Below are positions 1 to 9,354 of a DNA stretch of 64,000 nucleotides, in pieces. The DNA lies in contig NZ_FNZM01000014.1 in the NCBI RefSeq assembly GCF_900109265.1, forward strand, positions 1 to 64,000. Reading direction: 5' to 3'. Made by a program: the position numbers and the translations under genes. The stretch's first letter is position 1. Each line of letters starts with the position of its first letter. Under the pieces are notes generated by a model. The model worked only from the letters and a program-made list of their open reading frames with translations, was not told the origin of the DNA and ran no database searches. The DNA comes from Paraburkholderia tropica (GTDB lineage Bacteria; Pseudomonadota; Gammaproteobacteria; Burkholderiales; Burkholderiaceae).

Positions 1-496
1 CGCGTTGAAGTACCGCTCACCACGAGCGTTTCGGCGCACGACGGAATCAGCAACCTTAGTGTGAAGCTGTGTCCGGGATTACAGGGGCAACTCCACTGAC
101 CGATGAGGTTCCGGCGGATGACGGAGTGATTTAAACTTTCGAAGACGAAAGAGCAATCATATGGACCATGGCATCGGAAAGTCCATAGTTCAAAAAAAGC
201 GTCGCCGAGCTCGAGGCCATGTTTGCTTCGGGCAAAGACGATGAGAGGCTCAAAGAACTGCTTCGAGACGAGTTTGCGTGCTGGCAATTCGGCGTCAGGT
301 GGGGCTTCTCAGCTAGACCGGCTTACTTTGGTTGTTCACGTCAAACCATCATCATGTAAGTCGATACGGCTCGAGATGAGCCGTATCGCTCTCTAACCTA
401 ACCGCTCACTGGTAGATGCGAAGCGGGCAAAGCGACTGGCAATTCAATTAGTCCCGCCTCGCGTCATCAATCAATAGCTTTGAGAACAAATTAAGA
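1..496. other. Gene-poor left edge of the island, with decayed coding remnants
   Basis: No complete gene is recognised. A 46-codon frame starting with ATG at 219 and ending at TAA 357-359 reads like the hydrophilic tail of a larger protein, and its reading frame continues a few codons upstream to a stop; this looks like a gene fragment. A perfect 11-bp inverted repeat (362-372 and 378-388, loop 5 nt) follows it and could end transcription, but it lacks a T-run. The frame at 2-61 ends in a short Arg-rich peptide that may be the tail of a transposase entering from the left; this is weak. Confidence 0.35.
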
Positions 497-3400
497 ATGA
501 GAGATGCATTAGCTAACTTGCAGGACTTTCCGGCGTTACAGCAACTCGGACGTGCGTTGTGGCGCGACGGCTCGACGCGAGGCGCCGCTCTGATGGTAGG
601 GGCTGGATTCAGTCGAAATGCAATTCTTCCCGGACTCGACACAAAAGCACCGCCTCTCTGGCAGAGTCTTGTCGACGAGATGCTTGACCGACTATATGGC
701 AAATCCACAGACAGGCCCACGAATGCACTGCGTATTGCTGAGGAATATAGGATTTACTTCGGTCAAGCGGCATTGGACGAATTCATCCGTACCAAATGCC
801 CGGACAAGGCGTGGCAACCGGGACAGTTGCACGTCGACTTTTTGAAATTGCCATGGGCCGACGTGCTGACCACCAACTGGGACACTCTGCTCGAGAGGGC
901 CGCCGAGCTTGTCGAACAGACTTACGATGTTGTGGCGCTGGAGGCGGACCTCCCACACGCCCGCGCCCCGCGCATTGTGAAGCTACATGGTTCGCTCGGC
1001 GACGCAGGACCGTTGATTTTCGCAGAGGAAGACTACCGTACATATCCAGAGAAACATGCGGCTTTTTTGAACCTCGCACGACAAGTTTTCGTCGAGAACG
1101 AACTATGTCTTGTGGGCTTCTCTGGCGACGACCCGAATTTCCTCCAGTGGGCAGGCTGGGTACGAGACCATCTAGGCGGCAAAGCGCGACGTATATATCT
1201 TGTAGGCTGTCTTAAGCTCTCTGCATCTAAGCGCAAGTATCTTGAAGCGCATAATGTCTCGCCAATCGACCTGTCACCGCTGGTTGATGAGGATGCATTG
1301 GACAAGCATGAGCGTGTTACTAAGATATTCCTGGAGGCCCTTGTTGCGGCTCGTCCCAATGCTGCTCATGAGTGGAAACTTCATCGTTCGGAAGACTACC
1401 CCCTGAGTAAAGGTGGCCATGACGCATACTCCCGGACAGCTAAAGACAGCGACTTCTGTGCCGACGCTCTAAAAGAGACCACTGAACTTTGGCGGCAAGA
1501 CCGGTCCCGATACCCAGGCTGGCTTGTCTGCCCGCGAGAGCTGAGAGAGCGTCTGCAGACGGATATGGACGAAGCATGGATATTTCGGCCAGAGGCGTTG
1601 CTAAAGCTCACACATCAGGAGCGCACTGACGCGTTGTACGAATTAGCTTGGAGGCGAACCACATCGGGGAAGCCGATGACGCAAAAAGCGATTTCCGCTC
1701 TAACGGAGCTGTTGCAGGCGCACTGGAGTGACGTCGCACCAGACACTCGTGGCTTTCTGACGATTGTCTTGTTACGTGATGCTCGCATCTCATTCGACGA
1801 GGCCTGCTTCGAGGATTGGGCGAAAAGATTTGACAACGCGACGGAGCTTCAGGAGAGATGGTGGCTCGATTGCTTGTATCAGAAGGCGCTCTTTGCGCGA
1901 GATAGAGGTCGACTGAGCGAGATGCTCGAACTCGCGGACCAGATAAAGACGGATGACGCTGTATGGAAACTTCGTCGAGCATCCCTCTACGCAGAAGCGG
2001 GGCGCTACATGCAGGCTACTCGACACATTAAGGAGGCCGCTGACGAACTCGAGAAAGCGTATCGACTTGACCGTTCATCTGTATGGGTCCGGGCGAGACT
2101 CGGCTGGGCAGAGCTGATTAGCCGAGGCACAGTCGCCGCGAACTGGGCGCTGCGGAAAGACCTGCCGCCGGCGCGTGACTTTACGAAGGCTCAAGTGGAC
2201 CCTTACGAGGAGCTTGAGGGAATATCTACGTCTGCGCAGCGCATCCAGAATGAGCAGCGAGAAAAGGCAGTGAAGATGGTTCCGTTGTTCGACGCGGGAA
2301 GGTATCGACCTGTGTCACGGGCTAAGTCGCGTGTAATCGAAGCAGCGTGGCTTATGCCGTGGCTCGAACTTGATTACATGATGGAAAGCACGGGGCTTCC
2401 GTTAAGAATCAACAGCGCTAGCTATTGCTCGCAGACCCTACTTCAGGCACTTGACATATGCTACCAGCCGACGGTCCAGTGGTACGTAACTGCCCTGAGA
2501 GCGATTCACAGCCAATATGACAAAGAATTTGAACGCTGGTTTAGCCGTCTATTGATTGCACAACTGAAGGATGATGTAGTCAGAGAGCTGATTGCCGTAG
2601 TTCGTACCATGGTCGACTACTGGCATGACAGGCTTGCTGACACGAGAGCAGCTGATTTTCGGGAGGAGCGAGGCATTGCCATTGATGAGCTCCGGTTATA
2701 CCTCATGGCACTTGCGCGCCTCAGCGTGAGGATGACAGAGGTCGAGGCTTCAGATTTGTTTAAACAAGCTATCGCATGGGCAACGAACTCTGACTTGCAA
2801 CACCACTGGATTCTTGATGCGCTCAAGGAAGTGGGTAAGTATTCGGCTCAATCCATTTCAAGAGCAGGTCAAGAATCGGTCGCGTGGTCCGCAGTATCCT
2901 TTCCGCTATCTTCCGAATCGAAGCAAGAAAGCCGCTTTTGGCCAGCGTTTGTGGAGATGGTTTGGCAAGCCACTCCGAATATGAGTGCCCGCAACGCTGC
3001 ATGGGCGTTGCGCGTCCAAGAACTTACGGCCGCGGCAGGAAAGGGGCGCCCCGAACGCTCCGAAGCAATCATGCGGTTAACATTTTTGGTGCTCCGTGGC
3101 GCGTTAGATGATGGCGAACGGGCGCGGTTCGGAAGCGCTTTGTGGTCAGACGTCGATACACAAAAAGACGGACTGCCTTCTGGTACCAACCTTCTGAGTA
3201 GTACGATTGCATTGCTTCCTGCTCCCGAAACTATTGATGCACGTGCGTTAGTTCGCAGGGTGCTGTTTGAAGCGCCGATTGCGAACATTTTGCACATCCC
3301 AGATTCGCTTGGGTCGAAGGAAGTGGAGGAGCGCCAATCGTTCATTATGGCGCTGCTGCATGCAGCACAGATAGACTTAAAGCCAACCTCGGATGAAGCT

Positions 3401-4141
3401 GCGCGAATGTTTGATGCGTTTATGGCATGGGGCACCGAAACAGCAAGAACGTCGAGCCGTACCAATTTCTTTGGCTCAGACCTTGGCCCGTGGATTTGGG
3501 AGCGTAGTGGGTCCATCATTTCCGAACTTCTGTTGCCGGCCATGTCAGAAAAAGAAAGAACGAGCGAACGCGGCGCCGTTTTACTGGAGGCGGTTGAGAA
3601 AAATAATGGTTGGAGTGGTATTGCTGGCCTTTCTTTCTTCTTAAAAGCGATTCCAAGTCTTGATGAAACCCTCGCGCGGCTTATTATGAAGGGATTTATT
3701 GCGCCGAATCATAAGGGCGTGAATAGCGCAACTTCCGCCGTGCAAGTCTGGGCGAAGCACGAGGAGCGCATCGGTGTCGCGATTCCAAACAGCGTGTACA
3801 ACAGGCTGGTGTCAGCAATCGAAGTGGCGCCAGAGCATGGACTCAATGCGCTTTTGGCTTGCGCGCGAGTACTTTTACAGACTTGCAGGCTGAATCTCTC
3901 CTACGCGGAAAGGCTTAAACATTCGCTCTCAGACCTTCTTACTCAGACTGACTATCAGGAGGTAGACCCACTGAGCGTACGGGCTATTTCTGTCTCGTTA
4001 GTGCGAGTCGAATGTGTGAGGCTGGCGAAGGCTTTGCTGACAGAGGGCGATGATGACAACACGCTCTCCGCTTGGTTGAGCCAGACCAGGTTGGACCCGT
4101 TACCGGAGGTTCGCTTTGCTTTGTCGGACCTTGAAGATTGA
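497..4141 (+). CDS. Large SIR2-domain protein, probable anti-phage NADase-type effector
   Basis: The N-terminal ~300 residues carry the SIR2-like fold signatures: GAGFS at about residues 35-39, a TTNWD motif near 123, the KLHGS motif with the likely catalytic His near 163, and a VGFSGDDPNF segment near 205. The remaining ~900 residues are alpha-helical with no recognised motif and probably form a sensor or oligomerisation scaffold, as in large SIR2 defence proteins (DSR family), which deplete NAD+ on phage infection. The start at 497 follows a weak AAG-type ribosome site. It stands alone, 337 bp before the Gabija-like pair, so it may be a separate system. SIR2 domain confidence is high; the NADase and defence roles are inferred from family and context. 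Confidence 0.82.
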   Translation: MRDALANLQDFPALQQLGRALWRDGSTRGAALMVGAGFSRNAILPGLDTKAPPLWQSLVDEMLDRLYGKSTDRPTNALRIAEEYRIYFGQAALDEFIRTKCPDKAWQPGQLHVDFLKLPWADVLTTNWDTLLERAAELVEQTYDVVALEADLPHARAPRIVKLHGSLGDAGPLIFAEEDYRTYPEKHAAFLNLARQVFVENELCLVGFSGDDPNFLQWAGWVRDHLGGKARRIYLVGCLKLSASKRKYLEAHNVSPIDLSPLVDEDALDKHERVTKIFLEALVAARPNAAHEWKLHRSEDYPLSKGGHDAYSRTAKDSDFCADALKETTELWRQDRSRYPGWLVCPRELRERLQTDMDEAWIFRPEALLKLTHQERTDALYELAWRRTTSGKPMTQKAISALTELLQAHWSDVAPDTRGFLTIVLLRDARISFDEACFEDWAKRFDNATELQERWWLDCLYQKALFARDRGRLSEMLELADQIKTDDAVWKLRRASLYAEAGRYMQATRHIKEAADELEKAYRLDRSSVWVRARLGWAELISRGTVAANWALRKDLPPARDFTKAQVDPYEELEGISTSAQRIQNEQREKAVKMVPLFDAGRYRPVSRAKSRVIEAAWLMPWLELDYMMESTGLPLRINSASYCSQTLLQALDICYQPTVQWYVTALRAIHSQYDKEFERWFSRLLIAQLKDDVVRELIAVVRTMVDYWHDRLADTRAADFREERGIAIDELRLYLMALARLSVRMTEVEASDLFKQAIAWATNSDLQHHWILDALKEVGKYSAQSISRAGQESVAWSAVSFPLSSESKQESRFWPAFVEMVWQATPNMSARNAAWALRVQELTAAAGKGRPERSEAIMRLTFLVLRGALDDGERARFGSALWSDVDTQKDGLPSGTNLLSSTIALLPAPETIDARALVRRVLFEAPIANILHIPDSLGSKEVEERQSFIMALLHAAQIDLKPTSDEAARMFDAFMAWGTETARTSSRTNFFGSDLGPWIWERSGSIISELLLPAMSEKERTSERGAVLLEAVEKNNGWSGIAGLSFFLKAIPSLDETLARLIMKGFIAPNHKGVNSATSAVQVWAKHEERIGVAIPNSVYNRLVSAIEVAPEHGLNALLACARVLLQTCRLNLSYAERLKHSLSDLLTQTDYQEVDPLSVRAISVSLVRVECVRLAKALLTEGDDDNTLSAWLSQTRLDPLPEVRFALSDLED

Positions 4142-4478
4142 TTCGATGGAACCTGACAATCTCCTTAATTCAGGAGGTTCTTAAGTTAAGCGCGCATTGA
4201 GTGTTGTAGATGTGCGCGCAAACTACGGAGAGAGTGCAGGGGCAATGGAGCCGGAATACACTGTAGAACTTGGGTGAGCACTTGGATGGGACTTTGGGTG
4301 TCACGGGTGGAGCCCGCGCGAGGACGCACTTACCGATGTCATGGAGTTACACGCGCGACTTCGAGCTAAACGAGGTTCAGCTTCGACGTGCACAGGACTG
4401 ACCGAGCGCAGGGCAACGAAAAGACAAAAGGCTGACTCAAGTCCATAATTCAGACTCCGTTGGCCAAGCCACATCGAT
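4142..4478. other. Intergenic spacer between the SIR2 gene and the Gabija-like pair
   Basis: No open frame of note. An imperfect hairpin (4158-4165 with 4172-4179, 6-nt loop, one G-U pair) lies just after the SIR2 stop codon and could act as a weak terminator. The promoter of the downstream pair presumably lies in this stretch, but no convincing -35/-10 is visible. Confidence 0.4.
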
Positions 4479-6617
4479 ATGCATATCTCAAAATTAAGCC
4501 TCGTAAATTACCGGAATTTCGCAAACGCGCGGTTTCTGTTTCGTGAAGGCACGAATACTATAATCGGAGAAAACGGCTCAGGAAAGAGCAACCTTTTTCG
4601 TGCTATCCGTCTGTTGCTCGACGATAATATGCTCCGCTCGGCATATCGCATTGACGCGGGCGACTTTCATCGGGGATTAGCAGACTGGCGAGGCCACTGG
4701 ATAATCCTCAGCTTGGAGTTCGAGAAGATTGTTGCGGATGAAGCAATCCAGGCGCTGTTCCAACATGGGACAGCAATAGTCGGTGAACAGTACACTCAAA
4801 AAGCCGCGTATAACCTGATATTTCGCCCGAAGCTAAGTGTTCGTCAACAACTGTCCGAGCTTGTGGAAGGCGACCGCCAAGGCTTAGACAAGATTCTCGA
4901 CGGCATCACCATTGACAACTACGAAGTTGTATTTACGGGTAAGAGCACGGCTGATTTCAACGATGCACCGACGTACAAAAGAATTGTCGGAGATTTCGCC
5001 GCAGTAAAATTCAACAAAGAGACGGAATTCCCAGAGATTGGCATCCGCGTCCCGGCCGTGCTATCTGTCGCGAGAGAGGTATCGTTCACCTTTGTCCAAG
5101 CGCTCCGAGACGTAGTCGCAGAATTTCACAACAATCGAACAAACCCGCTGCTGACATTGTTGAAGGCAAAAAGTGGAAATATTGAAGCCGAGGCGTTTTC
5201 CCCGATAACGAAGCAGGTGAAGGCGCTGAATGACTCGATTGGTGGTCTCAACGATGTCCTCGCAGTTCGCGGGGACATCACGCAAACCATCAAGGCGGCC
5301 GCGGGAGAAGCCTACTCACCTTCATCGCTTTCTATCCGGTCGGACCTGCCCGAAGATGCCGACAAGCTATTTCAGTCGCTGAAGCTGTTCGTAGGGGAAT
5401 CAGGTGAAGCGTATGAAGGGAGTATCAATGAGCTGAGCTTGGGGGGCGCGAACCTAATCTATCTCACGCTCAAGCTTCTCGAGTTCAAATATCAGCGAGA
5501 GAAGATGCCTGTCGCCAACTTTCTGCTTATTGAAGAACCTGAAGCGCATATCCACACGCATATTCAGAAGACGCTATTCGACCGTCTGAACTATGCCGAT
5601 ACTCAAATCATCTACTCGACGCATTCGGTTCACATTTCTGAGGTCAGCAAGATTCAGAACATGAACATACTAGGACGGGATGGCCTCGCATGTGAGGCAT
5701 ATCAACCGGCCACCGGGCTGGAGCCTCAAGAGATAAAGAGTGTGCAGCGGTACCTCGACGCGGTTCGCAGCAACCTGCTTTTTGCAAAAAGTATCATCTT
5801 GGTTGAGGGGGATGCAGAAGAAATCGTCATTCCGTCGCTCATCAAGGCAGTCATGGGCGTAAGCTTGGACGAGTTGGGAATCAGTCTTATCAACATACGT
5901 AGCACTGGGTTTCAGAACGTGGGACGCTTGTTCCATGACGACCGTGTCCGAAAGCGGTGCGCAATTATCACTGACCTCGATACGGCGATAATGGATACGA
6001 AGTTGAACGATGACGATAGCAAGGCGTTAAAGAAGTTCAAGCTTCACATCGAAGGCGCACAGGCGAAGGGTATCGAGCGGCAGCTGGACTTGAATGAGTT
6101 TTGCGATGAGAACCAATGGCTGAGCGTGTTTTACGCAAAATACACCTTTGAGGTTGAGTTTGTGCGGGCCGGTAACGCGGACGTCGTTGTTGGGCTGCTG
6201 AGTGACGTATATGTAGATGCTGGCACTATCGAGGGGGCACGCGCGGAGCTGCAATCGACCGATGTGTCTTTGTACGGCAGACGAGTTTTGACGATGGCAG
6301 CAAATGAGGGGAAAGGCTGGTTTGCGTTGCTTCTCGCAGAGGCTGCAGGGCCCACCACTGTGATTCCCCGCTACATCCTCGATGCCTTGGTATTTGCCAA
6401 TCCAGCATTGTCGCTCGAAGTCTGGTATCACATCTTTGACTATCGACTGCGGGTGAACCAAGAGGCAGGTGTGGATGTTGCAATCATCGACGAGTCGCGT
6501 GTACATCTCGACCGTTTCCGTTGCGGTGAAGTCACGCTTGGGCAGTTGAAAGGCGAATTCTTTAAAACCTTGCCGACGGACCGTATTCACGATGTTGTTG
6601 CGGCGTTCGTGAGCTAA
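4479..6617 (+). CDS. gajA-like: GajA-like OLD-family ATPase/TOPRIM endonuclease
   Basis: The protein has an ABC-type ATPase split around an insertion: Walker A GENGSGKS at about residues 29-37, signature LSLGGAN near 320, Walker B LLIEEPEAH near 348 and an STHS switch motif near 385. A C-terminal TOPRIM nuclease domain follows, with LVEGDAEE near 440 and the metal-binding DLD near 500. This is the architecture of OLD nucleases. In Gabija, GajA is a nucleotide-sensing, sequence-specific nickase that works with GajB. At 712 aa it is longer than the Bacillus prototype, with about 150 extra C-terminal residues. Two bases separate its stop from the helicase start, so the two are co-translated. The family call is strong; Gabija function is inferred. 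Confidence 0.88.
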   Translation: MHISKLSLVNYRNFANARFLFREGTNTIIGENGSGKSNLFRAIRLLLDDNMLRSAYRIDAGDFHRGLADWRGHWIILSLEFEKIVADEAIQALFQHGTAIVGEQYTQKAAYNLIFRPKLSVRQQLSELVEGDRQGLDKILDGITIDNYEVVFTGKSTADFNDAPTYKRIVGDFAAVKFNKETEFPEIGIRVPAVLSVAREVSFTFVQALRDVVAEFHNNRTNPLLTLLKAKSGNIEAEAFSPITKQVKALNDSIGGLNDVLAVRGDITQTIKAAAGEAYSPSSLSIRSDLPEDADKLFQSLKLFVGESGEAYEGSINELSLGGANLIYLTLKLLEFKYQREKMPVANFLLIEEPEAHIHTHIQKTLFDRLNYADTQIIYSTHSVHISEVSKIQNMNILGRDGLACEAYQPATGLEPQEIKSVQRYLDAVRSNLLFAKSIILVEGDAEEIVIPSLIKAVMGVSLDELGISLINIRSTGFQNVGRLFHDDRVRKRCAIITDLDTAIMDTKLNDDDSKALKKFKLHIEGAQAKGIERQLDLNEFCDENQWLSVFYAKYTFEVEFVRAGNADVVVGLLSDVYVDAGTIEGARAELQSTDVSLYGRRVLTMAANEGKGWFALLLAEAAGPTTVIPRYILDALVFANPALSLEVWYHIFDYRLRVNQEAGVDVAIIDESRVHLDRFRCGEVTLGQLKGEFFKTLPTDRIHDVVAAFVS

Positions 6618-6619
6618 CT

Positions 6620-8413
6620 ATGGACATCTGGCGCGCTGGCGACCTGAATGCAGAGCAGGAAGCTGCGATTCGAGAGCCCGGAAGCATTCTATTGACGGCA
6701 TGTCCGGGGAGCGGGAAGACCCGCACCCTGACTTACAAGGCAGCATACGAGCTCAGTCAGCTGAAGTCGTCGCGCCAGTTCGTCTGTGCAATTACCTATA
6801 CCCACCGTGCCGCTGATGAAATTCATGACCGAATCGAACGGTTGGGGGTCAACACGTCTCAGCTCTGGATTGGAACGATTCACTCATTCTGTTTGGAGTG
6901 GATTCTCAAACCATACGGCATATACCATAGCTCGCTAAGTCGTGGATTCCGCGTTATAGATACGCACGAAAGAGAAGCCCTGCTTACTGAATTGTGCGGT
7001 CAGTATGCTGGAATGAAGGTGACGTTCTGGGACTGTGAGTTCTTTTTTACATCGGAGCGTTGCGTCATACCAACGGAGAACGCAGGGCTGCGCGAGGCGA
7101 TTCGTGAAATTTTGAGACAGTACTTTCGACGGCTCGCGCAGCTTAGAGCAATCGATTTCGAACTAATCCTGTTTCGGGCATATCAGATTATTAAAACTCG
7201 ACCCGGTATTGCAAAGATTCTATCGAATATTTTTCCTCGTGTGCTTGTAGACGAGTACCAGGATACCAAAGAGATTCAATATTCTATTGTTGCCTCGATA
7301 TTGAAGGCAGGTGCTGGTTCAACTTCCGCGTTCGTTGTTGGCGACCCAAATCAGGCGATATACACGTCACTGGGTGGCTACGCAATAGCACACGCCGATT
7401 TTGAGGCAATTGCCAACGTCAAGTTTAAGCCTCTTGCGTTATCGAAAAACTATCGCTCATCAAGACGAGTTGTAGACTATTTTTCGAACTACAACGTTCA
7501 CAAGACGGCAATAGTAGCGGAAGGAGAAGATAAGGACTACATAGGTGTTATTTCATATAATGATACGGTGAAGATGGATGACCTAGAGGACGAACTCGTA
7601 CGTCTCATCAGACACAGCATTGAGGACTGTGGTTTCGCGCCGGGCGAAATATGTATTGTCGCGCCTTGGTGGACTCATCTCGCCAGCATGACACGTAAAC
7701 TTGTGACCCGCCTTCCAGAGTATCCGTTTGATGGACCGGGGATGGTTCCTTTCGGACGGGACTATGACAATTTCTGGTTCAAGGTATCAAGACTGGCGCT
7801 AACGGTCGCAGCTCCTGACCTCTACGTGCGCCGATTGCGTTGGGCAAACGAAGTCTTGCGTGATATGACAGCAGCGGGTGTTACGACCGCTGGCATCGAC
7901 GCAAAGGTTCTCCTCCGTGCATGCAACCGCATAATGCTGGATGACGCAGATGGTCTAGTTTATTTGCGAAAATTCTTTGCTGAGCTATTCGTGTCGTTGG
8001 GCATCAATTTCACGCAGTTTGAGGCCTTGCAGAAGCACTATGTAGCGTTCTTTGAGAGCTCCCAGGCGCGCGTCGATAAATTGAAGAAAGACGGACTGGA
8101 GTGCATCAGCGATACGGAGGTCTTCCGTCGAGTGTTCAGGACTAGAACCGGTATCACGGTCTCTAGCATTCATGGCGTAAAAGGTGCGGAATTTGACGCT
8201 GTTATTGCCTACGGGCTACTCGAGGGTATGGTGCCTCACTTTAGTGATGCCGAGGGCGAAGAAAGCGCGAAGAAGCTGATGTACGTGGTGGCATCACGCG
8301 CTAAGAAGAACCTGCATCTCATTTCGGAACGCAAGCGCATGTCAAGGAAGATAGAGTACACACCGACAGTTGTATTGGCTGACTATGCCTACAATTACGA
8401 TGTGGCGCCGTAG
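6620..8413 (+). CDS. gajB-like: GajB-like UvrD/Rep-type superfamily 1 helicase
   Basis: All SF1A helicase motifs can be read in order: Walker A CPGSGKT near residue 28, motif II VDEYQDT near 210, motif III GDPNQAIY near 241, motif IV KNYRSSRR near 276, motif V GVKGAEFD near 519 and motif VI YVVASRAKKNL near 555. Immediate coupling to an OLD nuclease gene (2-bp gap) is the defining arrangement of Gabija, in which GajB is activated by DNA ends produced by GajA and depletes nucleotides. At about 600 aa it is somewhat longer than the prototype. A housekeeping UvrD or Rep would be larger and not paired with an OLD gene. Confidence 0.87.
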   Translation: MDIWRAGDLNAEQEAAIREPGSILLTACPGSGKTRTLTYKAAYELSQLKSSRQFVCAITYTHRAADEIHDRIERLGVNTSQLWIGTIHSFCLEWILKPYGIYHSSLSRGFRVIDTHEREALLTELCGQYAGMKVTFWDCEFFFTSERCVIPTENAGLREAIREILRQYFRRLAQLRAIDFELILFRAYQIIKTRPGIAKILSNIFPRVLVDEYQDTKEIQYSIVASILKAGAGSTSAFVVGDPNQAIYTSLGGYAIAHADFEAIANVKFKPLALSKNYRSSRRVVDYFSNYNVHKTAIVAEGEDKDYIGVISYNDTVKMDDLEDELVRLIRHSIEDCGFAPGEICIVAPWWTHLASMTRKLVTRLPEYPFDGPGMVPFGRDYDNFWFKVSRLALTVAAPDLYVRRLRWANEVLRDMTAAGVTTAGIDAKVLLRACNRIMLDDADGLVYLRKFFAELFVSLGINFTQFEALQKHYVAFFESSQARVDKLKKDGLECISDTEVFRRVFRTRTGITVSSIHGVKGAEFDAVIAYGLLEGMVPHFSDAEGEESAKKLMYVVASRAKKNLHLISERKRMSRKIEYTPTVVLADYAYNYDVAP

Positions 8414-8466
8414 TTAAAGGTCGGCTGCGGCCAGCTCAGATGCGGGTACAACGGCCTCGCCGGCCT

Positions 8467-8655
8467 TCACCGCTGCACAGCCGTCTGGTATTGCTTGCGC
8501 CAGTCGAACCCCTGATTGGCATTCGCGCCGTGCCAGCGCGCCACCGCTGACACGGATGCTCCCGGCTCCAGCGTTTCCTGCACAGTAGCGACTTTTTCCT
8601 GCGCGGTACGCCGACGACGACGCTCCGGCTCGGTCAGAATTTCGATGGATTCCAC
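8467..8655 (-). pseudogene. IS66-family TnpA accessory protein remnant
   Basis: The 62-residue frame matches the N-terminal helix-turn-helix of IS66 accessory TnpA proteins: an Arg-rich lead-in, then ETLEPGASVSAVARWHGANAN and the FDWRKQYQ-type end of the HTH. The frame stops right after the HTH, where a full TnpA would continue for about 60 more residues, and no tnpB or tnpC follows. It is a degraded insertion-sequence scar marking the boundary between the Gabija-like module and the replication module. Confidence 0.6.
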
Positions 8656-9159
8656 GTAATGTCTAGGCTGCCTGTTGGGTACAGGGCTATCTACATTTTA
8701 AGAGAGTCCTCGTTTCCTCAGATACCGGGGCGCTCTACTGAGACCTGCGGTGTCTCGTTTGGAGTCGTCGGAGGCGCTTAACTTTACAGAACTTCATCAG
8801 ATAGCAAGAGTGAATTCGCTATCCATTTGCAGCTTGCGAATCTATTTGAGCGCATCGGCCTTTGCCGATGTCACGACAGGCAATTTCTGATTCTGACGGT
8901 GCCACCATCGATTTGGGACTTATCATACGGCAAAGTATAAGAGGCAATGCGGAGGATGACTAACACGAGCGTCGTTAGTTTGGGAGGTAAGGAAATACGT
9001 CGAGCTTGGACTTGACTCTTCGACTTGAAGTGATTTTAGAGCCATGTGCCCTCTCAAAAAATAAAACCATTCGCCTATATGCCCGGTCACGGCACGTGAC
9101 GGCACAAAGCGACCGGTAGTGTCCGCTTGTGTCCCGAAAATCCACCGGGTACACCTAGA
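8656..9159. other. Intergenic region upstream of the replication module
   Basis: No gene is seen. A perfect 6-3-6 inverted repeat, GTCACG-GCA-CGTGAC, lies at 9086-9100, about 60 bp upstream of the HTH gene, and is a reasonable operator candidate for it. Otherwise nothing recognisable was found. Confidence 0.4.
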
Positions 9160-9354
9160 ATGCGACTTCTTGAATTAGAAGACCTTGCTGCGTTATTGGG
9201 GCGCAGCACCGAAACCATACGCAAAGACATGCGGCGAAATCCTATGGCCGTTCCCCCGCGGTTGCACATTCCGGGCACGCGTTTGCTGCGCTGGAGGGAG
9301 TGCGACGTAGAGGCGTGGCTTGCTGAACACGTGGTCGGAGGGCAGGGGAATTGA
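9160..9354 (+). CDS. Small AlpA/excisionase-like HTH protein of the replication module
   Basis: About 64 residues forming a single winged HTH: LLELEDLAALLGRSTETIRKD supplies the recognition helix pair and the tail WRECDVEAWLAEH is the usual end of MerR/AlpA-like DNA-binding proteins of mobile elements. The ATG at 9160 is preferred over upstream TTG 9127 because homology begins there. Its stop codon overlaps the TTG start of the next gene (ATTGA), so it is translationally coupled to the RepA-like ATPase. Likely role: control of replication-module expression, or an accessory factor for replication or excision. Inferred from size and position. Confidence 0.65.
   Translation: MRLLELEDLAALLGRSTETIRKDMRRNPMAVPPRLHIPGTRLLRWRECDVEAWLAEHVVGGQGN

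Noticed and set aside
8467..8655. Intact IS66 element
   Set aside because: Only the HTH part of TnpA remains and no tnpB, tnpC or terminal repeats are visible.
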